This document shows positions 52,431 to 60,389 of a DNA stretch of 64,000 nucleotides, piece after piece; within the stretch, counting starts at the first letter, position 1, and the number at the start of each line of letters is the position of its first letter. The notes beneath the pieces are model-generated. The model was not told where the DNA came from. It saw nothing but the letters and a program-made list of their open reading frames with translations, and made no database searches. Source of the DNA: Lachnospiraceae bacterium (lineage in GTDB: Bacteria > Bacillota > Clostridia > Lachnospirales > Lachnospiraceae); contig JAETTM010000011.1 in the NCBI GenBank assembly GCA_021769135.1, forward strand, positions 1-64,000, written 5' to 3'. The position numbers were made by a program, and so were the translations under genes.

Positions 52431-53060
52431 ATGACGGATAAGGTAATTGAAAACAACCAGGTGGTAATCATGGGGGAAATCGTCAGCGATTTTACTTTCA
52501 GCCACGAGATATACGGGGAAGGCTTCTATATGGTGGACGTCCGCGTAGAGAGACTGAGCGATTCGATTGATATTATTCCTTTGATGGTATCGGAAAGGCT
52601 GCTGGATGTAAACGGGGATTATAAAGGCATGTACATAGTGGTGAATGGGCAGTTCCGTTCCTATAACCGGCACGAGGAGAGGAAAAACAAGCTGGTGCTT
52701 TCCGTGTTTGCCAGGGAAATCGACTTCGTAGACGAAATTGGGGAAAATACGAAATCCAACCAAATTTATCTGGATGGCTATATTTGCAAGGAGCCGGTTT
52801 ACCGGAAGACTCCTTTGGGAAGGGAAATTGCGGATTTGCTTTTGGCTGTCAACAGGCCGTACGGCAAATCTGATTATATACCGTGTATCTGCTGGGGAAG
52901 GAATGCCAGATATGCCAGCAATTTTGAAGTAGGGGCCAGATGTGCCGTATGGGGGAGGATACAGAGCCGGGAATACATGAAAAAAATATCGGAGGATGAA
53001 TTGGAAAAAAGAATCGCCTATGAAGTCTCCGTGAGCAAACTGGAATTGATGGAAGATTAA
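52431..53060 (+). CDS. SSB-like protein with two OB-folds
   Basis: 209 aa from ATG 52431, 8 nt after AAGGGAG. Two tandem OB-fold-like halves. Half 1 (about residues 8-105): VVIMGEIVSDFTFSHEIYGEGFYMVDVRVERL ... KGMYIVVNGQFRSYNRHEERKNKLVLSVFAREI. Half 2 (about 110-205): NQIYLDGYICKEPVYRKTPLGREIADLLLAVNR ... YIPCICWGRNARYASNFEVGARCAVWGRIQSREY, the clearer SSB match. The acidic C-terminal tip of canonical SSB is not evident. Probably a DNA-binding accessory protein, distinct from the housekeeping SSB. Confidence 0.8.
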   Translation: MTDKVIENNQVVIMGEIVSDFTFSHEIYGEGFYMVDVRVERLSDSIDIIPLMVSERLLDVNGDYKGMYIVVNGQFRSYNRHEERKNKLVLSVFAREIDFVDEIGENTKSNQIYLDGYICKEPVYRKTPLGREIADLLLAVNRPYGKSDYIPCICWGRNARYASNFEVGARCAVWGRIQSREYMKKISEDELEKRIAYEVSVSKLELMED

Positions 53061-53153
53061 GAAGTAGTTGCTTCCTGCTTATTTCTGTGTTAGTATAACC
53101 TATATATCGTTGATGATAGCTGGCTGAAGGGACAGCGCATATAGGAGCCGAAT

Positions 53154-53642
53154 ATGGAAAGAGGAACAATACATATCTACAGCGGGGATGGGCATGGAAA
53201 GTCGCCGGCAGCTTTAGGAAGGGCTGTTACGATGGCCTGCCAGGGTAAAAATGTAGTCATTATCCAGTTTTTGAAAGGGAAAGGCCTGAAAGACTCGGAA
53301 TTTTTGAGAAGGTTGGAACCGGAAATTAAGCTGTTCCGTTTTGAAAAATCGGACGGGAACTATGCGGAACTGTCCGAGGAACAGAAAGCAGAAGAAATTA
53401 TGAATATCAGGAACGGCCTTAATTTTGCGAAAAAGGTACTTTGTACAGGGGGATGCGATCTCCTCATTATGGATGAGGTGCTGAGGCTGATTGACAATCG
53501 CATTATTACGGTGGAAGAATTGAAAGCGTTGCTGGATATGCGTGCAGATGAGTCCATGGATATCATCATGACGGGGAATACGCTGAACGATGAAGTTTGT
53601 AAGCTGGCGGACGAAGTGACCAGGCTGGAAAAGGTAAAATGA
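53154..53642 (+). CDS. Corrinoid adenosyltransferase (CobO/BtuR type)
   Basis: 162 aa. ATP:cob(I)alamin adenosyltransferase of the CobA/BtuR family, making adenosylcobalamin. P-loop GDGHGKSPAALGRA (residues 11-24) and VVIIQFLKGKGLKDSEF near 35-51. The Walker-B-like CDLLIMDEVLRLID near 101-114 and MTGNTLNDEV near 142 are as in the family. Shorter than E. coli BtuR (about 196 aa) at the N-terminus. No other cobalamin genes are near, so it may support salvage. RBS AGGAG. Followed 7 bp later by element B. Confidence 0.9.
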   Translation: MERGTIHIYSGDGHGKSPAALGRAVTMACQGKNVVIIQFLKGKGLKDSEFLRRLEPEIKLFRFEKSDGNYAELSEEQKAEEIMNIRNGLNFAKKVLCTGGCDLLIMDEVLRLIDNRIITVEELKALLDMRADESMDIIMTGNTLNDEVCKLADEVTRLEKVK

Positions 53643-53648
53643 AAGAAG

Positions 53649-53680
53649 GTAACAGTTCAGCCTTTCGGCTGAACTGTTAC
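53649..53680. repeat. Minimal copy of palindromic element B
   Basis: GTAACAGTTCAGCC - TTTC - GGCTGAACTGTTAC, a perfect 14-bp hairpin whose arms equal the terminal repeats of the 144-bp element at 23567. No T run follows, so it is not an ordinary terminator. Confidence 0.9.
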
Positions 53681-53966
53681 GAAAGAAGCAGCCAGCGGGA
53701 AAACCACCGTTGACAGCTTGTAAATAGGGTGATATGATAATTTTATACAGAAAAAGATAGAGGTTGCGTATTTTATCAGTATTTTTTTGGATGTGGCAGG
53801 CACAGGGGAAGGAAAATGAAAGGGAAATACGCCGAAAGGGCAGGACGGCACTGCAGTTTTGTCTTTGGGCATACAGCGAACAGCTGTATGACTGTCATCA
53901 TATGATGGAGCGCTATCGGAGTTTATACCCGCGGGCAATAAGTAACGGTTTTGGTTTTGCAGGCCC

Positions 53967-54083
53967 ATGCTTGCGGCGGGGTCATTGATTTGGCATGAAT
54001 ACAAGCCGGCGCATATTGTGTCGGCTTGTTATTTTGCGCAGGGGCGCATAAGGAAGTTAGCCGTTTCACGGCACGCATCTTGT
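53967..54083. repeat. Composite of repeat fragments and a hairpin
   Basis: Three parts. GCTTGCGGCGGGGTC-ATTGATTTGGCAT (about 53969-53996) is nearly identical to about 20801-20828. Next comes a hairpin ACAAGCCG ... CGGCTTGT (about 54000-54029). Last is a degenerate element A copy (GCGCAGGGGCGCATAAGGAAGT ... ACGGCACGCATC in two stretches, about 54036-54080). The remaining sequence of the 53643-54224 gap shows no convincing gene and no lysine riboswitch. Confidence 0.7.
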
Positions 54084-54224
54084 TAATAAGTAAGAGGAAC
54101 CGGAAAACAGCAAATTGCCGAAAAGTACCCCAGAGAATTTGATGGCTGCGAAGCAGACAGGAAATTGCTCTGCGAGAAAGGGTGCTTTGAGGAAATTTGC
54201 GGAACTGGAATAGGAGGAAGAAAG

Positions 54225-55112
54225 ATGGCAGTTTTTAAAGGGGCCGGCGTTGCAATCGTTACGCCGTTTAAACCAAATGGAGAAGTGGACTATGAGAAAT
54301 TTGCGCAGTTGCTGGAGTTCCAGATTAATAATGGCACGGATGCCATTATCGTGTGCGGAACGACGGGGGAGTCTTCCACATTGACTCATGAGGAACATTT
54401 GGACGTAATCAAATACTGCGTGGAGAAAGTGGCAGGGAGGATACCTGTGGTGGCGGGAACCGGCTCCAATTGTACGGAAACGGCAATTTACCTTTCCACC
54501 GAAGCGGAGAAATACGGCGTGGATGGGGTGCTCCTAGTTTCCCCCTACTATAATAAGGCAACCCAGAAAGGGCTTTATAAACATTACAAAGCAGTTGCCG
54601 ATTCCATTAAGGTTCCTGTGATACTGTATAACGTGCCGAGCCGTACCGGCTGCAACATTTTGCCGGAAACGGTGGTGAAGCTTTGTACGGAAGTGGAAAA
54701 TATCGTAGGTGTTAAGGAAGCCAGCGGGAATATCTCCCAGGTGGTCAGGCTGATGGCCCTTGCCGACGGGAAAGTGGATTTGTATTCCGGCAACGACGAT
54801 CAGATTGTTCCGTTGCTTTCCTTGGGCGGGAAAGGGGTAATTTCCGTTTTGTCCAATGTGGCGCCCAGGCAGACCCATGATATCTGTGAAAAATTCTTCA
54901 ATGGGGATGTGGAAGGAAGCTGTAAGCTGCAGCTGCAGGCGGCGGAGCTTTGCGAAGCGCTGTTTTGCGAGGTGAACCCTATCCCGGTGAAAAAGGCGCT
55001 GGATTTGATGGGAATGGAAATGGGAACGCTGCGGATGCCCCTGACGGAAATGGATGAGGCCAATGTGCCCAGGCTGGAAAAAGCCATGAGGAATTTCGGG
55101 ATTATTTCATAA
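54225..55112 (+). CDS. dapA: 4-hydroxy-tetrahydrodipicolinate synthase
   Basis: 295 aa from ATG 54225 behind TAGGAGG. Condenses pyruvate with aspartate semialdehyde, the entry to diaminopimelate and lysine. GTTGESSTLTHEEH near 44-57 has the Thr-Thr pair; VSPYYNKATQKGLYKHYKAVADS near 104-126; YNVPSRTGCN near 134-143 with the catalytic Tyr and Arg; Schiff-base Lys in GVKEASGN near 162. Followed 38 bp later by dapB. The sequence just upstream repeats the GGAACTGGAATAGGAGG leader motif also seen before 24335. Confidence 0.97.
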   Translation: MAVFKGAGVAIVTPFKPNGEVDYEKFAQLLEFQINNGTDAIIVCGTTGESSTLTHEEHLDVIKYCVEKVAGRIPVVAGTGSNCTETAIYLSTEAEKYGVDGVLLVSPYYNKATQKGLYKHYKAVADSIKVPVILYNVPSRTGCNILPETVVKLCTEVENIVGVKEASGNISQVVRLMALADGKVDLYSGNDDQIVPLLSLGGKGVISVLSNVAPRQTHDICEKFFNGDVEGSCKLQLQAAELCEALFCEVNPIPVKKALDLMGMEMGTLRMPLTEMDEANVPRLEKAMRNFGIIS

Positions 55113-55150
55113 AAAATATAAGAAATCAACGGCATGAAACGAGGTTTAGG

Positions 55151-55906
55151 ATGACAAAAGTAATTATGCACGGCTGCAATGGGAAGATGGGCCAGACGAT
55201 TTCCGGGCTGATTGCGGCGGATGAGGAAATAGAAATCGTAGCAGGAGTGGATGCTTTCGATGACGGCAGGAATACATATCCGGTGTTTAGGAGCATTGAA
55301 CTATGCGATATAGAGGCGGATGCGGTGATTGATTTTAGCAGCGCACCGGCGGTAGACGGGCTTTTGGATTATTGTGCGGAGAAGAAATTACCCTGCGTCC
55401 TGTGCACTACCGGGCTGTCCGAAGAGCAGCTTAGGAAAGTGGAAGAGGCCAGCAAGGAAACGGCTGTTTTAAAATCGGCAAATATGTCCTTGGGAATCAA
55501 TATGTTTTTGAAATTGTTAAAAGAGGCGGCAGGGGTGCTGGCACCGGCCGGGTTCGATATTGAGATTGTGGAAAAGCACCATAATAAGAAGGTGGATGCG
55601 CCCAGCGGGACCGCGCTTGCCCTGGCGGATTCCATCAATGAGGAACTGGATAATGCATACGAATACGTATATGACAGGAGCGGGCGGAGGGTGCAGCGCC
55701 CGGCAAAAGAAATCGGGTTTTCGGCAGTCAGGGGAGGCACCATTGTAGGGGAGCACGATGTGATTTTTGCGGGGGCGGACGAAGTGATTACTTTTTCCCA
55801 TACGGCATATTCCAAAGCCGTTTTTGGAAAAGGGGCGATTCAGGCAGCCAAATTCCTGGCAGGGAAACCGGCGGGAAGATACGATATGAGCGACGTGATT
55901 GGATAA
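55151..55906 (+). CDS. dapB: 4-hydroxy-tetrahydrodipicolinate reductase
   Basis: 251 aa. NAD(P)H-dependent second step after DapA. Rossmann motif MHGCNGKMGQTI near residues 6-17, TTGLSEEQ near 88, SANMSLGINMFLKLLKEAA near 109-127, and the DapB signature EKHHNKKVDAPSGTALALAD near 142-161 with catalytic His/Lys. RBS GAGGTTTAGG. Operon with dapA. Intact. Confidence 0.96.
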   Translation: MTKVIMHGCNGKMGQTISGLIAADEEIEIVAGVDAFDDGRNTYPVFRSIELCDIEADAVIDFSSAPAVDGLLDYCAEKKLPCVLCTTGLSEEQLRKVEEASKETAVLKSANMSLGINMFLKLLKEAAGVLAPAGFDIEIVEKHHNKKVDAPSGTALALADSINEELDNAYEYVYDRSGRRVQRPAKEIGFSAVRGGTIVGEHDVIFAGADEVITFSHTAYSKAVFGKGAIQAAKFLAGKPAGRYDMSDVIG

Positions 55907-55945
55907 TGAGTTGTTTGAAATGCCTAAAGGGAAGGAGCAGGAGGC

Positions 55946-57904
55946 ATGGAAGATTTAGAATTAAAATATTTGCGCAGTCTTTCGCACCAGTATCCGACGA
56001 TAGCGTCGGCATCCACCGAAATCATCAATTTGCAGGCTATCCTCAGCCTGCCAAAAGGAACGGAGCATTTCCTGACAGATATCCATGGGGAATACGAGCA
56101 GTTCAACCATGTGCTGAAAAATGGTTCCGGATCGGTAAAAAGGAAAATCGATGAAGAGTTTGGGAATACTTTGAGCAGCAGGGATAAAAAGAGCCTGGCT
56201 ACCTTGATTTATTACCCGAAGGAAAAGTTGGAAATCATTTTGAAGGAGGAAGACAATATCGAGGACTGGTATAAAATCACGCTTCACAGGCTGGTGCAGA
56301 TTACAAAGCGTGTGGCGTCCAAGTATACCCGCTCCAAGGTGAGGAAGGCCCTCCCGGCCGATTTTGCCTATGTAATAGAGGAATTGATTACGGAAAAAGA
56401 GGAAATCCAGGATAAGGAAGCATACTATAATGAGATTATCCATACGATAATACGGATTGACAGGGCGCAGGAGTTCATCATAGCGTTGAGCTGCCTGATT
56501 CAGCGCATGGTAATCGACCATCTGCATATTGTGGGAGACATTTTTGACAGAGGGCCGGGCCCCCACATTATTATGGATACCCTAAGCCATTATCATTCGG
56601 TGGATATCCAGTGGGGAAACCATGATATCGTCTGGATGGGGGCGGCTGCCGGCCATTTGGCCTGCATTGCCAATGTCATCCGGCTGTCGGCGCGCTACGG
56701 GAACCTGGATACCCTGGAAGAAGGGTATGGCATTAACCTGATTCCCCTTGCCACTTTCGCCATGGAAACCTACGCGGATGTGAACTGCGATAATTTTCCG
56801 ATTAAATACAATACGGACTATAATACAAAAGACTTGAGCCTGGACATGAAAATGCACAAGGCCATAGCGATTATGCAGTTTAAACTGGAAGGCACCCTGA
56901 TTATGCGGCGTCCGGAATTCCATATGGAAGACAGGCTGCTTCTGGATAAAGTCGATTATGAGAACAAGTCCATAACCATAGACGGGAAAACCTATACCAT
57001 GAAAGATGTGGATTTCCCTACGGTGGACCCGGAAAACCCCTATGCCTTAAGCCCGGAGGAAGAGCAGGTCATGGAACGGCTCAGGCAGGCGTTTTTAAAA
57101 TGCGATAAGCTGCAGAAGCACGTGCGGTTCCTGTTTTCCCATGGGGGGCTCTATAAGGTATACAATTCCAACCTGTTATACCATGGCTGCATGCCCATGG
57201 ACGGGGAGGGGAATTTCTATGCGCTGACCATAGACAGGGAACGGTACAGCGGGAAGGCTTTGTACGATATTTTAGATCAATATGCCAGAAAAGGCTATTA
57301 TTCCAAACATAACCCGGCGGAAATGCAAAGAGGGCAGGATATGATATGGTATATCTGGGAAGGGCCTAATTCGCCGGTATTCGGAAAGGATAAGATGGCC
57401 ACCTTTGAACGGTATTTCATAGAAGAAAAGGAGACCCATACGGAAACGAAGAACAGCTATTACAAGTTGCTGGACAACGAGGAAATCATCAATAAAATAT
57501 TATTGGAATTCGGTTTGGACAGCAAACATTCCCATATTGTTAACGGCCATGTGCCAGTGGAATTAAAGAAAGGGGAATCCCCGATTAAATGCGGGGGCAA
57601 GCTGTTAATCATAGACGGCGGCTTTTCCAAAGCGTACCAGGGGAAAACGGGGATTGCAGGCTATACCCTGGTGGCCAATTCCCACGGGATGCGCCTTGTG
57701 GCCCACGAACCCTTTGAATCTGTGGAATCCGCAATACTCCACGAAACGGATATTTTTTCGGATTCCGTCATTTTGGAAACAAGCAATTCCAGAATCAGTG
57801 TGGCGGATACGGATGGGGGAGCGGAGATTAAAGAAACGATTCACCAGCTGGAAGTATTGCTGCAAGCCTACAGGGATGGAACGATTATAGAAAAATCCCT
57901 TTGA
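55946..57904 (+). CDS. fbp: Fructose-1,6-bisphosphatase, class III
   Basis: 652 aa, the length of the Firmicutes class III enzyme. Gluconeogenic phosphatase of the calcineurin-like metallophosphoesterase fold. Metal-binding motifs: TDIHGEY near 48, GDIFDRGPGPH near 198-208, WGNHDIVWMGAAAG near 222-235, and NGHVPVELKKGESP near 533-546. RBS AAGGAGCAGGAGG. 40 bp after dapB but functionally unrelated. A hairpin AGGACAGG-a-GTTTGC/GCAAAC-c-CCTGTCCT at 57924-57959 ends it. Confidence 0.95.
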   Translation: MEDLELKYLRSLSHQYPTIASASTEIINLQAILSLPKGTEHFLTDIHGEYEQFNHVLKNGSGSVKRKIDEEFGNTLSSRDKKSLATLIYYPKEKLEIILKEEDNIEDWYKITLHRLVQITKRVASKYTRSKVRKALPADFAYVIEELITEKEEIQDKEAYYNEIIHTIIRIDRAQEFIIALSCLIQRMVIDHLHIVGDIFDRGPGPHIIMDTLSHYHSVDIQWGNHDIVWMGAAAGHLACIANVIRLSARYGNLDTLEEGYGINLIPLATFAMETYADVNCDNFPIKYNTDYNTKDLSLDMKMHKAIAIMQFKLEGTLIMRRPEFHMEDRLLLDKVDYENKSITIDGKTYTMKDVDFPTVDPENPYALSPEEEQVMERLRQAFLKCDKLQKHVRFLFSHGGLYKVYNSNLLYHGCMPMDGEGNFYALTIDRERYSGKALYDILDQYARKGYYSKHNPAEMQRGQDMIWYIWEGPNSPVFGKDKMATFERYFIEEKETHTETKNSYYKLLDNEEIINKILLEFGLDSKHSHIVNGHVPVELKKGESPIKCGGKLLIIDGGFSKAYQGKTGIAGYTLVANSHGMRLVAHEPFESVESAILHETDIFSDSVILETSNSRISVADTDGGAEIKETIHQLEVLLQAYRDGTIIEKSL

Positions 57905-57923
57905 GTATGCCGGTTCGTAATAT

Positions 57924-57959
57924 AGGACAGGAGTTTGCAGCAAGGCAAACCCCTGTCCT
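57924..57959. terminator. Hairpin between fbp and lipoprotein genes
   Basis: 14-15 bp stem with one mismatch, loop AGCAAG, between convergent genes. No long T run on either strand; terminator function likely but not certain. Confidence 0.55.
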
Positions 57960-57974
57960 GTGCAAATGCAGCGA

Positions 57975-58466
57975 TTAACGCTGGTTTTTGTTATTTCCTA
58001 CAACGTCATCGGTTACATTGGATACTCCGTCGGCGATATCATCGACTACGTCGCCTACCGCGTTGCCGGCGTCATCCAGGGCAGAGCCTGTGCCGGTATT
58101 GTTGGCGTTTCCGTTGGTGACGTCGTTTACATTGCCGTTCATGTCGTCGGATGAATTCCCAATCCCGGCATCTGTTCCGGTATTGGCATCACCGGCTGTA
58201 GTACCGTTAGTTCCGCCGCCTGTGGTGGTATTGCTGCCAGTTCCATTGGCGTTTTCCCCTGTCATGGCATCGCTGTTAGTGTTGTTGTTGCCATTCGTGC
58301 CGGTTCCGTTCGTGGTGTTTCCATTGGTATCGGCAGCATTGTCGGTAGCGTTTTCTGTTCCGTTACCGTTATTGGCATTGTTGGAATTCCTGTTGCCGCA
58401 TGCGGTGACAAGGCCCAGCATAAGCACGATAAAGGAGACGGAAATCAGTTTTTTGCTGTTTTTCAT
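57975..58466 (-). CDS. Lipoprotein with Asn/Gly/Thr-rich low-complexity body
   Basis: 163 aa. Signal peptide MKNSKKLISVSFIVLMLGLVTAC with lipobox LVTAC (Cys near 23). The mature part is almost entirely N, G, T, D, A, S in irregular short repeats (such as GNGTENATDNAADTNGNTTN), and the C-terminus is acidic with DDAGNAVGDVVDDIADGVSNVTDDV, a weak amphipathic helix. RBS GGAGGGATTATT on the minus strand. Similar Asn-rich lipoproteins with a CXnDD tail exist in Lachnospiraceae, but no function is known. Possibly surface-exposed. Confidence 0.75.
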   Translation of the reverse strand: MKNSKKLISVSFIVLMLGLVTACGNRNSNNANNGNGTENATDNAADTNGNTTNGTGTNGNNNTNSDAMTGENANGTGSNTTTGGGTNGTTAGDANTGTDAGIGNSSDDMNGNVNDVTNGNANNTGTGSALDDAGNAVGDVVDDIADGVSNVTDDVVGNNKNQR

Positions 58467-58698
58467 AATAATCCCTCCGTTTTCATAATGTTTTCATGGG
58501 TTTTTCATTTGGGCTAAGCAAAAAGACGCAGGTTGTCGATTTCAATATTGCAAAAAGGCGTTTCTTGCTTATGGCTTTTATGAGCACAACATTCTAAAAT
58601 GCTGTAGGAATATTATGTGCATGAAAGTAAAAAATATACGAAAAGGAATTGGAAGAGAATATAAATGCACAAAAAGCTGTGCGGAAATGGAGTTGAAA

Positions 58699-59487
58699 AT
58701 GGAATTCAGGCCATGTATTGACATTCACAACGGTAAAGTAAAGCAAATCGTGGGCGGCAGCCTGAAAGACGGTCAAGATGCCGTTTCCGAAAATTTTGTA
58801 TCTGGCCAGGGCGCGGCTTACTATGCGGAATTTTATAAAAAAAACAATTTAAAAGGCGGACATGTCATTCTGCTGAACGCCAAAGGCAGTGAATACTATG
58901 AAAAAACAAGGCAACAAGCCTTATCCGCTCTGCGGGCCTACCCCGGAGGCCTGCAAATAGGCGGCGGAATCCATGACGGAAATGCCGAAGAATATCTGGA
59001 AGCCGGAGCCAGCCATGTGATTGTAACCTCCTATGTGTTTAGGGATGGCCGGATAGAATACCGGAATCTGGAAAAATTAGCAAACGCCGTAGGCAAAAAT
59101 AAATTAGTTCTCGATTTAAGCTGCCGTTCCAAGAACGGTACATACTATATTGTAACCGACAGATGGCAGAACTACACCCGGACGGAACTGTCGGAAAACC
59201 TTTTGGATGAACTTTCCTGCTACTGCGGCGAATTCCTCATCCATGCGGTGGACGTAGAAGGAAAAGCGAACGGGATAGAAGAGAGGGTGGTCAGCCTGCT
59301 GGGAAATTGGGGAAAAATACCCGTCACTTATGCGGGCGGCGTCCATGATTTAGCGGATTTGGAAAAATTAAGAAAGCTTGGAAACGATAAAATAAATGTA
59401 ACTATCGGCAGTGCCCTGGATTTATTCGGCGGGAAACTGAAGTGGGAAGATGTGATTTCCTTTTTTAAGCAATCCCCAGTGCTTTAA
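58699..59487 (+). CDS. hisA: Eukaryotic-type HisA (ProFAR isomerase)
   Basis: 262 aa from ATG 58699 (GGAG 6-7 nt upstream); upstream ATGs at 58687 or 58615 are possible. TIM barrel beginning MEFRPCIDIHNGKVKQIVGGSL with the N-terminal catalytic Asp. LQIGGGIHDGNAEEYLEAGASHVIVTSYVF is near 90-118, and HAVDVEGKANGIEE with the second catalytic Asp is near 176. The sequence follows the fungal/plant HIS6 pattern rather than ordinary bacterial HisA. Predicted to isomerise ProFAR in histidine synthesis. No other his gene is near. Followed by an element B copy. Confidence 0.85.
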   Translation: MEFRPCIDIHNGKVKQIVGGSLKDGQDAVSENFVSGQGAAYYAEFYKKNNLKGGHVILLNAKGSEYYEKTRQQALSALRAYPGGLQIGGGIHDGNAEEYLEAGASHVIVTSYVFRDGRIEYRNLEKLANAVGKNKLVLDLSCRSKNGTYYIVTDRWQNYTRTELSENLLDELSCYCGEFLIHAVDVEGKANGIEERVVSLLGNWGKIPVTYAGGVHDLADLEKLRKLGNDKINVTIGSALDLFGGKLKWEDVISFFKQSPVL

Positions 59488-59508
59488 TCTTTTTGTAGGT
59501 CTGGCATG

Positions 59509-59616
59509 GTAACAGTTTAGCCCAGGACTTTGCACTTGCTGCAAAGTCCGTACCAATGTGCGGATGTGGCAACGAATCCGGCTCTTTTGCCATAGGCAAA
59601 ACTCAAAATAGCCCCA
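59509..59616. repeat. Palindromic element B, partial copy, inverted
   Basis: GTAACAGTTTAGCC then CAGGACTTTGCACTTGCTGC and onward through a TTTTGCCATAGGCAAAA hairpin. It matches the reverse complement of about 23600-23710 at roughly 90%. The far terminal repeat is missing, so it is truncated. Confidence 0.8.
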
Positions 59617-59636
59617 AAAAATAAAAAAGAGCAAAA

Positions 59637-59668
59637 AAGAACCTATCCGATGCAAGATAGGTTCTTTC
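59637..59668. terminator. Bidirectional terminator
   Basis: AAGAACCTATC - cgatgcaa - GATAGGTTCTT. The T-rich flank on the minus strand (TTTTTTGCTCTTTTTT) suggests it mainly serves minus-strand transcripts. Confidence 0.65.
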
Positions 59669-59815
59669 CTTAATCCGTTACCAAATCTGTTACCATATTA
59701 CAAAGCCTAACTAAAATCTACCATGGCGGGTTATACACTCAAAAATGCACACCCCGATACGATAGAAGAAAAATTATCTATATAAGAAGGCACATGTTGA
59801 TACTGATTAATGTTG

Positions 59816-59836
59816 GTTATAATTTTTAATTATAAC
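59816..59836. terminator. Hairpin over the cspA stop codon
   Basis: GTTATAATT - ttt - AATTATAAC, perfect 9-bp AT-rich stem. It includes the stop codon complement at 59830-59832. Confidence 0.4.
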
Positions 59837-60030
59837 TTTGTTACGTTTACAGCCTGAGGGCCTTTTTCGCCATTAACTACATCGAACTCAACAGCAGCGC
59901 CTTCTTCAAGAGATTTGAAGCCTTCCATATTAAGTCCAGAATAATGTACGAATACATCATTACCCTGCTCATCAGAGATGAAGCCGTAGCCTTTTTGGTT
60001 ATTAAACCATTTTACTGTACCTTTGTTCAT
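59830..60030 (-). CDS. Cold-shock protein
   Basis: 66 aa single CSD. Start at 60030, 8 nt after GGAGG; an ATG 15 nt upstream lies on the RBS. RNP1 KGYGFI and RNP2 VFVHY motifs ([30 protein letters not shown]). RNA chaperone that melts RNA structure at low temperature. The leader on the minus strand has the hairpin ATCGTTA/TAACGAT (about 60058-60076), in line with leader-based control seen in other csp genes. Confidence 0.95.
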   Translation of the reverse strand: MNKGTVKWFNNQKGYGFISDEQGNDVFVHYSGLNMEGFKSLEEGAAVEFDVVNGEKGPQAVNVTKL

Positions 60031-60083
60031 TTCAGATACCTCCAAAAAATTAAATATATCGTTACAGATTTAACGATGTATTT

Positions 60084-60112
60084 AGAATAGCATATTTGAT
60101 TCAAAATGTAAA
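60084..60112 (-). promoter_or_regulatory. Sigma-A promoter for the cold-shock gene
   Basis: On the minus strand TTTACA (complement of 60107-60112), 17 bp, TATTCT (complement of 60084-60089). Gives a leader of about 45 nt. Confidence 0.55.
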
Positions 60113-60213
60113 GGAATAAATTTACTATTTGACGCAAAAATGTTTTGTTCATGGCTCAAAAAGAAATTTATACAAAATAAAAGCAAATCGTGCAAATACA
60201 AAAGGAAAGATAC

Positions 60214-60294
60214 ATGGTAGAGTATAAGTGGATTGAGAACAATCCGAATGTAAAATTCCCCTTTTACATGGGAAAAACACTTGCTTTCGAGTAA
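60214..60294 (+). CDS. 26-aa ORF ending inside a terminator
   Basis: ATG 60214, 5-6 nt after AAAAGGAAAG. Product MVEYKWIENNPNVKFPFYMG then KTLAFE. The last codons and stop lie in the stem of the terminator at 60273-60306, so ribosomes finishing it would disrupt the hairpin. Either a real small protein or an attenuator leader for niaR. No homology recognised. Confidence 0.4.
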   Translation: MVEYKWIENNPNVKFPFYMGKTLAFE

Positions 60295-60306
60295 GTGTTT
60301 TTTCTG
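60273..60306 (+). terminator. Terminator or attenuator upstream of niaR
   Basis: AAAACACTTGC - tttcga - GTAAGTGTTTTTTC; good stem and T run. No full-size gene lies upstream on this strand, only the 26-codon ORF. Confidence 0.75.
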
Positions 60307-60389
60307 CGTTTAGGGGAAAATCAAAAGCGGGCTGGCTATGGAAAATGGCAGGACAAACCGGAACATTAAAAATCGGAAGGGGAGATGTT

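Noticed and set aside
53764-53988. 74-codon ORF, and a 29-codon ORF with fair RBS at about 53817
   Set aside because: No homology seen and placed among repeat fragments; too weak to call.
53996-54224. Lysine riboswitch or T-box before dapA
   Set aside because: No T-box AGGGTGGNACC string and no lysine-box core found; the region is repeat fragments and unassigned sequence.
57988-58488. 166-codon frame opposite the Asn-rich lipoprotein
   Set aside because: The lipoprotein strand has a signal peptide, lipobox and RBS; the other strand is a low-complexity complement.
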